A stretch of DNA of 26,076 nucleotides from Hymenoscyphus infarciens (GCA_001414345.1 LLCB01000526.1:1-26076), one strand, 5' to 3'; shown: positions 10,833-21,646, counted from the stretch's first letter. Numbers and translations: made by a program. The notes: generated by a model from the letters alone, not told the origin.

Positions 10833-11976
10833 GTATGCAGGTGCCATGATTCAACCTCGATTTTGATTAGGCATGCCGTCTCTAGTTCCTTGAAAACGCA
10901 CCGGGAAAGCCGTCAACCGAGAGACCGTTGGTCAGTCGACTTCAAATGACTTCCTTCGTTGGCTTCTAGAAGCGGTGTAAACAAGACGCGGGACAGCCTA
11001 TCGACGCTAGAAGCACTACGGAGTTAACAAAAGGCAAGTTCTATCCCCCGATACGAGTATTGTTAGTACTCGCGGCTTCTCAAACATGGCGCGCCTGATT
11101 ATCCGAGACCCTGGAAATGCTTGAATATCAAATACTTTCACTTCGTCTTTGCAACTACCTCGAAGGCCATAGCTACTAGTATTATTCTATCTAGCTAGGT
11201 ATCCCCGGTATTCCACTCTTTTTCCACTTTCTTTACATTTTGTGTCCAATTTTTTACTGTTCAGTTTCATTGCACAACCCTACACATGTCGTTGTTTCCT
11301 AGTGTTGTTTATATAATCAAGATATGCCATTCCCACGTTTCACGCAACTTTTGAGTTCCGCTATAATCGCCACAGATACCAGAGCTAAGTAAAAACTCTA
11401 TTCCCACTTGGCGCACTTGCAGTGGCTTCCGGTCACCGATCCCTATAGTCCCCACGATAATCAAGTGGTATCATCATCGGCAGCCACGTGCAATCTAGGG
11501 GTTCGAGATATTTCGTCCCAAAGGTTATCCGAATGGGGCAGTTGCCACATTTCCGATGTCTAATGCTACCAAAAAAACCCTGAAAAGTCTGTAAAGTGAC
11601 CCCCCTGTTTAACGTTTATTTCGCCAGAGACGAAGTAGCTCTGCTTACAGCGTGTGTTGGGTACACGTACCAGTTTGCAGGCAAGCTTGGACAGACGTGG
11701 CGCAACTCTATCGCGCTTTTACTTGCGCAGGCATGCCCGAGTCCGCGGGGCCCTGACCACGATCTATAACGTGCGCACTTCGATGTAAGATTGTCTTTTT
11801 TTTTTTTTGTGAACAGCACGGGAATGATCTTTCGTATAAGACACTTTTGTCCCCCACATGTTTTCGCCAGGGGAATTTAGAAAACCACAATTATTCGATT
11901 CATGATTTGTAGGGATCGATTTTTATCATACACCACTTATCAGAGGGGCGAGTCTGCTGGTGGCTGTTCATGGAGC
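10833..11976. other. intergenic region upstream of the bZIP gene
   Basis: This 1.1-kb stretch should hold the 3' UTR of the pseudouridine synthase gene and the bZIP promoter. Visible elements are one CACGTG palindrome near 11487 and a T-run near 11796-11808. I find no supported gene, and a GGTTCGAG string near 11500 is not part of a foldable tRNA. Confidence 0.4.
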
Positions 11977-14193
11977 ATGTCTAACGACAAGGTCAAACTC
12001 GAGTTTGGGAGACAACCAGAGGATGAACGATTCGAAGCTACAGACGCCGTGGGGGACAGCAGCAGCACCAAGGCGGAACCGAGACGCAGAGGTAAGAACC
12101 AATTTGAAGGTTGAAGTTCTGTATTTGCTGGAATGTTGAAATTTCGTTTTTGGTCTCTAACTATACCAGCTTCTCGTGCTGGAACTCGAAGTGTGGCAAC
12201 CCTGACAGAGGCCCAACTTGCAAGAAAGCGAGCAAATGACCGAGAGGCGCAGAGGTCGATTCGGCAGAGAACCAAAGATCGAATTGAGCGTCTGGAGCTG
12301 CGAATAAAGGAATTGATAGAAGGGCAGAATGACGAACGATCTTTTGAGGAAGTTCAGAGGAGGAACGAGGAACTCGAGGAGGAACTTAGGCAGATGAGGG
12401 AGGGCATGCCTCAATATGAGGATAATATATCATATCCCAACCGCTCACTCAGACGTTAGTAACCTTCATGATCCTTAAGAGCGGGCAGACAAGAGTGCCA
12501 TTGGTATTAATACTTGGAATATCACATGTGGCTCTTCTTTCACCGGTACTTCGATTTGCTTTCCCCTATTTCGCGTCAAAATTCTCTGCTAATAGGCTCT
12601 TTTTCAGCGGATCACTTAGGTCTTCAAATGCCGCCACGGCCGGCATACCAAGTACCATGGACTCTACCCAATGTTAGCCCCGGGGCAACGGGGCTATCTA
12701 CATCATATACAACACCTGGTTTCAACAGCGTATTCTCAGGATCAAACTACTCACCTTCCAATACTGGCTCTCCGCTGTCAGAAATGGGCTCAGCGAGTGA
12801 CTATTTCGGCAACTTTGACGTGGAGCCCCCACCAATAACTGCCTCTTCCATTGCCCCTTCCGTTGGGCGTGGTAGGCCTGAGACGGGCAGGCCTGGAATT
12901 TGTCGAAGCGTGTCCAACCCAGACACAAGCTCAAGTAGTCGTGAGTTCCTTTGGCGCATCTTCATCTTCACTTCTTTTGACACGCAAACAGAAACACAAG
13001 CATGGTCACCAAGCCCTTTCGGATTTATGGGCATCGATGAAAACCTTGCTAGTTGCAACTCTGTAACGTCTAGTATACAAAATGCTGGAACACGCTGCAT
13101 GCCCTCAATCCCACCTTCCAGACCATCTAGCGCCTCTGCAGCATCCGTAACTTCTATGCCAGGTTCATTTACGAATTCCCTCAGTCAGAATGATAGTATC
13201 TCGTCAAGTCACTCTACCGCAAACAGTTTCGATCACTCAAGCCGACATTGCAGTCTCTCATCGAGTCCTGCGCTTTCACTTGCAACGCCTACACCCACCA
13301 CCATATCCACAATGGCAGATGGACCGCAAGCTATACACCAAATTCCAATGAGCCTCCCTTCAAAGTGTTCTCGGACGAATTTGCAAATACGTCATCAGAC
13401 CTCCACGAATAACGCTTCCTCTTCTCCAATGCAAGTTTCCCAGCCTGATAACCGATCGCCTACAGTTTCATCTCCACTCTGCAGCTCACTTCCTCAATTA
13501 AACTCCTCATTCGTGAACCAACCTTCCCTCCACCCATGGGAACTCCCCCTAAGCTTTCTCCCTCCCGCCGGTCCAGTCGACGCAATTCTCATCGGCATCC
13601 TACAACGCCAACGAAGCGTCGCCCTCAGCGGTACCACAGGCGAAGAACTAACTGGACCCCCAACCCCCTCTGTCCTAGCCCTCCTCCACCCCGCCAAATC
13701 CAACGAAGTACACCCCATCTCCTCCGTCCTCTCCAACCTCCTCCAACGCACCGCCCTCCGCGGTGTCCCGGAAAAAGTGGCAGCTTTATTCGTCATCTAC
13801 CGACTCATCCAATGGCAGGTCTCTCCCACGCGAGAATCCTACAATAATCTCCCGGAATGGTTTTTACCTCGTTCCTCGCAGTTTGTGACTCCTCATCCGA
13901 TTTGGGCGAGTAAGATTATCTGGGGTAAGCTGAGGGATATTGTTATATTGAACCAGGGGGTCTATGCGACGGATGAGTTTCAACATATTTACGCAGCGAA
14001 TTTGAATGTGAATTGGCCGTATCGGGAACAGGATGTTCTTTCGATGGGAGGGGGGGAGATGAGGTTGAGTGAGAGGTTTATGGAGCATATTTTGCAGTTG
14101 GGGAATTGGAGTTTGGATGGGGGGTTTTTTAGGAGGTTTCCTGAATTGAGGGGGGCTTGTAAGTTGACGGGGAGTATGGATGTTAGTGAGTGA
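11977..14193 (+). CDS. bZIP transcription factor with DUF3425-type C-terminus
   Basis: Exons 11977-12091, 12170-12454, 12608-12940 and 12992-14193 give 644 residues; phases agree at all junctions. The basic region is at residues about 56-74 (RKRANDREAQRSIRQRTK), followed by a leucine/isoleucine heptad stretch to about 115. As in other DUF3425-linked bZIPs, an Asp (D62) takes the place of the invariant Asn spaced seven residues before the conserved Arg70. The middle (about 130-430) is Ser/Pro/Thr-rich, as in activation regions. The C-terminal domain (about 430-595) has the family marks LPPAGPVDAILIGILQ, VAALFVIYRLIQWQ, LPEWFLPRSSQF, THPIW-like and NWPYREQDVL. It should be a nuclear DNA-binding regulator; its targets are unknown. 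The 153-nt second intron is long and may hide a small exon. The 51-nt third intron is a multiple of three and could be retained. Confidence 0.88.
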
Positions 14194-14574
14194 GAGTAGG
14201 AATGAGGGTGAGAGGCTGGGTTGTTGAGTTGATGAGTTGTTGAGTTGTGAGTGAGTTTGTGGAGGATTTTTGACTTATGAGTGATGTTTACATGTGCATG
14301 ATATAGGTGACAGGTTGGGATATGGTATCTTTTCATTTCACTCGATCACTTGATGATGGTATGGGGGGCGTACAAAGATGGGATACATAGTAGATACTTT
14401 ACTTCATGTTGTATATAGTTGTATATAGGCTAAGAAAATATATTTTGGAGTGCGCTTCATAGTGTTTGGAATCTTTGTTTTCTTTAGTTAAGGGAAAATA
14501 CATATTTGGACTTGACAATTTGAAGAACTCGCATTAGTCCTTCAGTACTAACTTGCGTTCAATCTGGGTTCTTT
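14194..14574. other. 3' flank of the bZIP gene up to the transposon
   Basis: The first part has simple TTGAG/GTGAG-rich sequence (14200-14265), then an AT-rich tail with the likely polyadenylation zone. The composition is ordinary up to the target-site duplication at 14575. No gene is visible. Confidence 0.4.
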
Positions 14575-14582
14575 CCTTTGGG
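14575..14582 (+). repeat. 8-bp target-site duplication, left copy
   Basis: CCTTTGGG lies directly before the left inverted repeat and is repeated exactly after the right one at 18516-18523. An 8-bp duplication is the hAT superfamily signature. Confidence 0.93.
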
Positions 14583-14605
14583 CAGTGTTTTGGGTTTCCC
14601 CGCCT
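14583..14605 (+). repeat. left terminal inverted repeat of hAT element
   Basis: Reads CAGTGTTTT, then GGG, then TTTCCCCGCCT. It matches the reverse complement of 18493-18515 at 21 of 23 positions; the two differences are in the central three bases. Confidence 0.93.
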
Positions 14606-14904
14606 AATCTGTTATCCTATCCTTCCTTGACAATCCTTCTCTTTCCTACCTCTATTTTAAGGCTATCTTACTTAATCCTATCCTAATATATTACTTCTCC
14701 TAGCTACTCTAATCCTATTTTAAAATTTGTTCTACCTATCCTTTCCTATTTAAGATATTAGGGTAGCCTTTCCTAGCCTATAGAGGAGGCTAGGTAGAGT
14801 ATATACTAGCCTTAAATATATTATTTATAGTATTGTTAGTGGATTTAGCAGGAGTGGTGCTACCTAAGAAAAGTATATAATATTAGTCTCTAATTAGTAC
14901 CTAA

Positions 14905-14975
14905 AAACAGGGGTTTTACTATAGTAAATTAAGTACTTAGTAGAGCACTTAATTTAGTACTATTTACTCCTGTTT
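14905..14975. repeat. imperfect hairpin in the hAT 5' region
   Basis: AAACAGG... at the left and ...CCTGTTT at the right face each other, with a longer matching inner pair AAATTAAGT / ACTTAATTT and a loop of about a dozen bases near 14940. It lies between the left subterminal repeats and the transposase relic. It may be a leftover of the element's promoter region or a chance product of TA enrichment. Confidence 0.55.
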
Positions 14976-15719
14976 ATATTTAAGCTTTAACTAGTTTCTA
15001 GATAACATGTTAATAATATTAATTATGCCCTCTAATACCTACGCTATATAATAACATAAGATATATATATTATATATTACTCTTCTTATTGTTTATTATC
15101 CTAATTATTACTAATATAAACTACCCTTTTTTCTATAGACGTCTTAGCTTAGCTAGTACCTAAATACCTACCTCTTCTTAGTCTACTCCTTCTCCTTCTT
15201 AATTATTCAAGGTAATTATTATTAACAATAGCGAATCTAACCTTATAATAGCGATATCTAGCGAAACACCTACACTCCCTAGGTAGGAAGTACTATTAAT
15301 ACGTATACTTAAAGTAGTAGTAGATAATACTATATTTAAGCTTATATTAGCTTAAATCCCTAGAAAGTACTAAGAAAAGAGGGGTCGCTTCTACTACGTT
15401 AAGTACGATCTATATAAACCTAAAAAGTTAAAGAAGAGTATATAGTATTAGAAATATGCTTTAGAATTAATCTATATAAGTAAAGGTTAGTTTAAACCTT
15501 TAAGAGAGAGTGTTTATAATTAATATACTAATAACTTTAAGATCTTAACTCTAAAGGCTAATACTAGTGTAATAGACGCTTCTAAGGGTATGTTTAGTGC
15601 CCTGAGGTTTAGTACCTTATAGCGAATTTAGAGAATAAAGTAATATATCTTCGAATTAAGTATAGTATTATAAAGGGTGGTAAGAAGACTTTATAGAAGT
15701 ATTTAACAAAAAAGAAGGC

Positions 15720-18165
15720 TGTTAATAATGTTATAAATATAACAACCTATGAAGAGAAGGAGAGAGTAGTAAATCTTATCTTAGCTATTAAATTTAAACC
15801 TTTTAAGAATACGTTAATTACCTAGATTATAGTATACTAATTATCGATATCTATCGCTATTAGTAGTATGTTTATAGAGCTTTTCTAGACTATATACCCT
15901 TCTATCTATAAGTTACTTCCTAGCTTTTCTAGTATAATATAAGGGTAGATTATTAACGTATTTAAGTATTAGAAGTAGTATATGAAAGAGGACCTATACT
16001 AAGCGATTAGTAAGATATACTTCTCTTTTAATCTCTAGACGTTATCTAATTATCTTATACTAATAGGAGTAATAGTATACTATATTAACAAGAGTAGAAG
16101 AAACTAGTTAGTAAGTAGTGTTATTCCTAGCTCTATATATATAAGCCTACTTCTTCTATTAACATTGTTTTCTTATTATCTACTATACTAATTCAATTCC
16201 TTTTTACATATTTAAGTAGCTTTTATAATATACTACTTAAATATCTAAAAAGTTATCGCTTTAATAGTATTATTAATTTAATTTTAATTATATAGTATAG
16301 CTCGAGTCTAAGATATTAGGGCGTATATAGGCTCTAATCTTAGCTAGATAATAGGTCTTAGTATTCTTAAAATATCGTAAACTAGTTTAGAACTAATAGT
16401 TTATTTTCTTAATAACTACTACGCTTCTTTATAATGTTTTTATACTTCTAAATAGCCTTAAACTAGGGCTATTTAATAATATAAAAACATTATAAATAAG
16501 TATAGTAGTTGTTGAGAAAACAAACTCTAAACTTAACTAGAAAGTCTTAGTTTTATAGACTCCTAAGCCTTAAAAGTTAGTACTTTCTAGCTAACTTTAG
16601 GTATTACTTTTAGACTCTTATTATAATCTAATAACTTAAAGGCGCTTATATAGAAGAGAATTAAGCGGAGTTAGTTATATAGGTTATTAAGGAGTATAAT
16701 ATAGAGTATAAAGTAGGCTAGTTTATAACTAATAATATATCAAATAACAACACCTATTTAGATATTATTATTAAGAGGTTCTTACCTTACCTTACCTTTA
16801 AATAATAAAAAGCACGATGTTTATAATACCTTAGACATATTATAAATCTTAGAGTAAAAGCCTTCTTTTACAAGGCTGAATTTAATACCTTTAAGGTAGA
16901 AAGCGATAGTGCTAGATTGAATTCCGATTTAATTAAGGAGCTAAATACCTAGTAAAAGCGTGGCCTTGTTAGTAAGCTTTATAATATCGTCTATTATATT
17001 ATAGGATTACCTTAACAGCGCTAATAATTCTAAGCTATAAAGAACGATTCTATAGCTTTTAAGAAGTCTTATAATTACTTATAATTAGTAAGAGATAATA
17101 TTACTTAGTAGAATTCCCTCTATTCTATAATCTAGCACGCCTTGTAAGTATAAAGCTAAATCGACTTATTTTACTTATATAACTCTAGTACTATCTATAA
17201 GAGTAATTATAAGGTAAAAGCTACCTAAGCTAAACGATAATAAGACAATTACAACGCTTAATTATCTTATAATATCCTTACTTTTAGTAATTAGGATGCC
17301 TTTAAAGAAGTTATACAAATTCTAAAGCCTTTTTACAACTATATAATATGTGTATAGAGTACTAAATAGTCTACTAATTAAGGTATAGCTTTTAATTATC
17401 TTGTTATCTTAAATAGATTAGTAGAGTATATATATAATATATAAGACGAATTTAGAATATAAGATAATAAAGATTATATCTACTAGTACTTTAATAATTA
17501 CTAGACAAAGATTAATAAATACTTCCTTAAGACTAAGAATACTTTAGTATATTATATCTTAATTATAATTACTTCTAAGATAAAGTTTAAGTAGTTTTAG
17601 TATAAGTAGAAGGATATAAGTTAGTAGAAAGATATAAACTGTCTAGATTTATAAGTATTATAAGCTAACAGATATATTAGAGAGGTTTAGATAGAATATA
17701 AGGATCTCGCGATGCCTTAAGATGATAATACTAGAGATAAAAGGGCTTAGTTACTAGACGACTTTAAGAGAGATATAAATATGATTATAATATATAACTT
17801 TATAGAGGATAATCCTCTTAATATATAGTTCTACTAAAAGCTCTTCTACCTTAATATATATAAAAGTTTACCTTAATACTAGTATTATATGCTTAAGTTA
17901 AAAGCTATATATCGCCTTACTCGATTAGGATTAGATATAGCCTTAATTCCTATAATAAGTAGTAATTATAAGAGAGTATTCTCTTAAGCTAAACTACTTA
18001 TTATAGAGTAAAGGAATCGCCTTTAACCTAATATAATAGAGGTAACTTAGTACCTTTGAGTATAGATTATTATAAACTAAAAGTTATAAGAGAAGTGAAG
18101 AGAAAAGGACTTAGAAGGTAAGTAGTAGGATAAAGAGAATTAGGTTATTACTAATCTACTAGGAT
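15720..18165 (+). pseudogene. hAT transposase relic with many stop codons
   Basis: Only separate remnants are described, with stops kept. Near 16003-16090 the frame reads AISKIYFSFNL-stop-TLSNYLILIGVI, the hAT 'FDLWTSPN' block. From 16635 on, another frame gives EYKVG-stop-FITNNISNNNTYLD (16704-16763), RHIINLRVKAFFY (about 16833-16871), RDNIT-two stops-NSLYS (17091-17126), and at about 17922-18055 the C-terminal hATC dimerisation block with LGLDIALIPIISSNYKRVFS. All blocks after 16635 share one frame, so decay was by substitution and not by insertion or deletion. Stops fall where Gln or Trp is expected, as RIP produces. The 5' end is uncertain; a zinc-finger part may start before 15720. Confidence 0.9.
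16304..16617. repeat. long palindrome (fold-back) inside the hAT element
   Basis: The centre is near 16461. The inner arms 16383-16457 and 16467-16541 match well over about 75 bp (for example TTTATAATGTTTTTATA on one side and its complement on the other), with the loop around 16458-16466. Weaker symmetry extends to GAGTCTAA at 16304 and TTAGACTC at 16610-16617. It lies between two transposase blocks that are normally close together, so it is probably a nested fold-back or miniature element. I could not find a clear target duplication. Confidence 0.75.
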
Positions 18166-18492
18166 AATACTATAATTTAAGTATAATATCTTATCTTTTA
18201 GTAGCTTTAATAATATTATTATTTTTAATACTTCTTGAATTAGTCTATAATATTAGTACTTTTTATTACTTTTTGCTTATTTTAATATTTTTTACTTATA
18301 CTTCTTATCCTATCCTATCCTCTCTAGTACCTCTCCTTACCTAGCCCCCTCTTTTAGTCTTCCTTACCTCTTCTATCTAAATTTAGCATCTCTCCTATCT
18401 AATTCAGCCTAGCCTATAAGTGAAATTAGCCTATCCTCTCCTTTCCTAATAGAGAGGGGTAGCCTATCCTCTTCGGAGTGCTAGGCTGACCA

Positions 18493-18515
18493 AGGCGGGG
18501 AAAGCTAAAACACTG
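18493..18515 (-). repeat. right terminal inverted repeat of hAT element
   Basis: On the minus strand it reads CAGTGTTTT, then AGC, then TTTCCCCGCCT, paired with the left terminus at 14583-14605. Confidence 0.93.
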
Positions 18516-18523
18516 CCTTTGGG
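18516..18523 (+). repeat. 8-bp target-site duplication, right copy
   Basis: CCTTTGGG, identical to 14575-14582, directly follows the CACTG end of the element. Confidence 0.93.
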
Positions 18524-19301
18524 ATTCTTTAGAAATAGCAGTATCTTTAACTTCGATACCGAATACACTCTGGTACAACATATCATCCGATCCCTCCCCG
18601 ACATCGAAAGACACTCTGTGGGCGCCGGCCCGAGGAAACCCTCAACCAGGTAGGGACCTAGGAGATAGCGCAAAGTTTATTTGACATTATCACCTTTGGC
18701 GAAATCCCAACTACTTCTAGAATGTCACAAGTTAGTTTTACTTAGGTTTAAAATTCGAGTAGAGAAAAATAAAAGCATCTCTGTCTGAGAACTGTGTAAT
18801 GACCCTTTTTCAGAAAGAAGGGAAGTACCTTGTGTCGTATGTTGGGTAAATGCCGATACCCGTATTAGAGGCGAATTTTCGGATGGTTCGGAGTTGGTTC
18901 GGTATTGGTGATCGGTAGTGATCGATCGGCAACTTGGAGAAGTTACTAGAAGAGTGATGGAAGGTTTTCCTCTATCTAACTTCCCGAAACCTTGCGAGGA
19001 GGATGCAAGGAAGGTATCTAGGTTTCTAAACTGGTAGACACCTGGTACGGGTCATGATTTGAGATTCCGTTTGTAAATTTGTATCTCCGCTCTTGGAATA
19101 CCGCAACTTCCTCATCCCAAAGAGCTACCTAATGAACGGAGCTCCTGCTTCCAGGCTTTCAAATTAGGGGAAGGGAGGGACGGTGAAGATTTTTTATTGT
19201 TGTGCTTTTTACTTTTGTAGGGGATGTAGGCGATTCTTTTCGATTTAGCATTTTGTAAGAAGCCATGCATTTGAATTTTCTGAACTAACAATGCTAAAAA
19301 T
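18524..19301. other. gene-free stretch between hAT element and protease-like gene
   Basis: Base composition returns to normal right after the duplication. I see no supported exon. A GATC-rich patch near 18910-18930 (GATCGGTAGTGATCGATCGGC) is the only visible structure. Short open frames on the minus strand near 18426-18673 cross the transposon end and are not genes. Confidence 0.4.
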
Positions 19302-21036
19302 CTACATGAGTGTCACGGTACCCCCGGTTGTCTTCTTAATATCATCAATGATATCTTGTGCAGTGGTAAAGTAACCTGCATCATAACTGGGCTCAGCTCC
19401 CCACATCATCCCTATCCACTCCTTCTTCACGTTGAAAACCATCGACCCGGAATCCCCCCGGCTTACAAATGGTTGCCCGCCAGGTAGTTGTCGTATCTCA
19501 TGCTCAAACGTCTTGCGTGGTTCTCGCTTATCGTGCCAAAAACATGTTGTTGCTACCGAATTGATATCCCCTACTGTAACCTTTGAGGATCTCCCAATTT
19601 TCCAGACATACTCCCCGTCCCTTGGAGTTCCAATTGACGTTACTACTTCGCCTTCTGTGGGTTGAACGTAGTCCCTGCATTTAACATCTTTGGTGTGAAT
19701 GTTTGTGAGCTGTAGTGGTTTGTTATGTGGCGTGTTCTCATGATTGAAGACCACGACAGCCCAATCCATGCGTTGACCTTTGGCATTCAATCTTTCCTTT
19801 CCTGAGGCGTATTTCACTTCCCCTACAAAAGCCCTTTTCTCGAGGAAATTTATCAATTCAGCCCTTTTGCCCTGGGGGTCGTTGCCTTCTGCAATTTCTT
19901 TCAAGAGAAATTTTTTGGTGGCTGAAAAATCATACGGGGCCGGGTAGTCAACCAGTATTTTTGCGTGTACTGGATTGCCATTGAGCGCGATGCCCTCGAT
20001 GTTGTTTTTGTTGCGATTTTCGGGGTCGCCGGAAGAAATGACATGATAACATGTCAAAAATGCTTTCTGCTTTTTCGTACTGTTGGCGGGTTGAAAATAA
20101 ATCCAAGTACCTAAGGTTCCAGCATCTAGTGCCCCACGAGGCCCGATTGAAGAACCATTTGTTGGAAACGATGGAAGGGTTTCTTCATCGTATTCCTCCG
20201 CAGGTACTTCATCATCGGATAGTAAAATCGGCTTCGAAGCGACTAGTTCTATCGCGAGGTCAATGTTTGCGGAAGTGGAACCAGCTATAGCGTTGATGGC
20301 CATTTCGATTTGCGACTCTATAGTTCCCCACATATGTCTGGTTCCGGGGAGAACTGCTATCATGATCGTAGGAGTGCGGGGTTTTGGTGAGTCTCGCGGG
20401 CCACGCATGTGGTATGAAATTGATGTCCATAGAGCAGGAAGAACTCTTTCCACTGTCTCGCACACTGTATCTTGTACAGCCATGCATGCCTCATGTTCCG
20501 CAGTATTTGGCTTGATCGAATAAGAAATGTCCCAGTTCCTGCGGTCCTTGTTCTCGATTTCAACACCAATTTTGCGGTTGGTATGCTTTTTTCGAAGGGC
20601 TTTATCAAACAATTCCTGTATATCAGTCGCTGCTGCTCTCCAGGACTCTGAGGGTTCATCCGGTGTTGAAACAACGAGAATATCCTGCGTTTTGTATCCG
20701 AGACGACTCTTTTGCTGAAGGAATTCACCATTTTGTTCAATGCCGTGTTCTTTTACGATGGCTTGCAGCTGTTCCGCCAATTGATGGGTGATTGGTTTAG
20801 CTTCTGGGGAACCACCCCGGGCGGTATAGGGCCATGGGATGGGAATTTTGTTGCCAGCTGCAACACGGAAAGGCTCTTTTCCTGCCATGAAGAATTCTAT
20901 TGTGGACGTTCCAGTGGCTAGATGTATGTTAGCTCAAGAAATTGCGCTTTGATGATGATTGTAACTTACCAGGATCGAATTCCTCTGAGTGAGAAGTTGA
21001 TGGTGTGAACCTGCGTTTTCTAATTGTAATGGGCAT
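19302..21036 (-). CDS. trypsin-like serine protease-fold protein with unknown N-terminal half
   Basis: Exons 21036-20970 and 20917-19302 give 560 residues; the 52-nt intron has GTAAGT, a CTAAC branch site and TAG. The C-terminal part (about 285-560) looks like a chymotrypsin/trypsin-fold domain with a plausible full triad: His314 in FLTCYHVIS, Asp407 in GQRMDWAVVVF and Ser512 in SRGDSGSMVF. The GDSG around the serine is the classical nucleophile motif, followed by a WIGMMWGA strand. The N-terminal half contains KPITHQLAEQLQAI, DILVVSTPDEPSESW and PTIMIAVLPGTRHMWG, which I cannot assign to a family. No signal peptide or membrane segment is apparent, so a cytosolic location is likely. An acidic linker (about 257-270) joins the halves. 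It could be an active protease or a sensor that kept the fold. The gene lies alone between repeat blocks but its codons are not RIP-damaged. Confidence 0.87.
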
Positions 21037-21155
21037 TTTGCATTGAAATGAAGATGGTTGAATGATTGGTAGATAGAGGATGGATGGTTGAGTGTTTGAT
21101 TCAGAAAGGCTGAAGTTTGAATAGTGATTGAGGTTTCAAAAGAGGGGGAGGGTAG

Positions 21156-21165
21156 TATTTAAATA
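21156..21165 (-). promoter_or_regulatory. TATA-like element of the protease-like gene
   Basis: The palindrome TATTTAAATA lies 120 bases upstream of the ATG at 21036. Position and sequence fit a TATA box, but no transcription start is known. Confidence 0.4.
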
Positions 21166-21646
21166 GTGATTCCCACTAAAATATTTCTTGTGTAATATTA
21201 GCCGATTCACAGCCCAGACTAAAGTAGCGGGGGTCTAGTAGATGTTTCACAGTCGTTATTACATCACAGCCTAGCGGGTATGCTTCGCCTTGGCAAACCA
21301 ATGTCAATGATTAGGAAAAGCAGAAAGTTGGAACTCGAAAAGAGGAGTCAGTCAGGTTTAAGAGAAAACAAGAACTAGATTGGATGAGGCTAAGCGAGCA
21401 AGATGGGTTGTTGACGAGGGTGGCAGCAAGATGCTTACGGAGATAAGGTTGGCTAATAAGTTTTTCGAAAAGGAGGCCGAGAGGAATGCGACAGGGTCCT
21501 TCTTCTGGGAAATTGGAATAACATCTTTCTATATGTCTATGTCCAAGTCTAACTGTCTAGCACTCCAAAACTACTTTCTCTGCTAAACGCCAAATCAAAT
21601 CTGTAAATGCTTCATGTCAAGATTAAAGTTTTATAAAACAAAAATA
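21166..21646. other. gene-free flank before second TA-rich block
   Basis: Ordinary composition falling to AT-rich near 21600. A 68-codon plus-strand open frame at 21380-21586 has no recognisable motif and is not called. Nothing else is visible. Confidence 0.35.

Larger units (their letters stand above)
14583..18515 (+). mobile_element. hAT-superfamily DNA transposon, full length, RIP-degraded
   Basis: A 3933-bp element bounded by inverted repeats that start CAGTG and by a perfect 8-bp duplication. The inside is extremely TA-rich, unlike both flanks. Both subterminal regions carry many CCTATCC/CCTAGCC-like motifs (14612-14800 and 18300-18475), as expected for transposase-binding regions. It contains one degraded transposase on the plus strand. 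The intact duplication and full-length ends suggest a single insertion that was mutated afterwards rather than a pile of fragments. It is not expected to be autonomous because the reading frame is full of stop codons. Confidence 0.93.

Noticed and set aside
11480..11530. GGTTCGAG string suggesting a tRNA T-arm
   Set aside because: No matching acceptor, D or anticodon arms could be folded around it.
330..14193. A secondary-metabolite cluster made of methyltransferase, transporter, thioesterase and transcription factor
   Set aside because: No backbone synthase or terpene cyclase is present, the thioesterase is a stand-alone hotdog type, and housekeeping genes (tRNA pseudouridine synthase, RBR E3) are interspersed.
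18426..18673. Minus-strand open frames across the right hAT end
   Set aside because: They run through the terminal inverted repeat and have no motif, so they arise from the insertion junction.
21380..21586. 68-codon open frame near the second repeat block
   Set aside because: No recognisable domain and no supporting splice structure; possibly transposon debris but not supportable.
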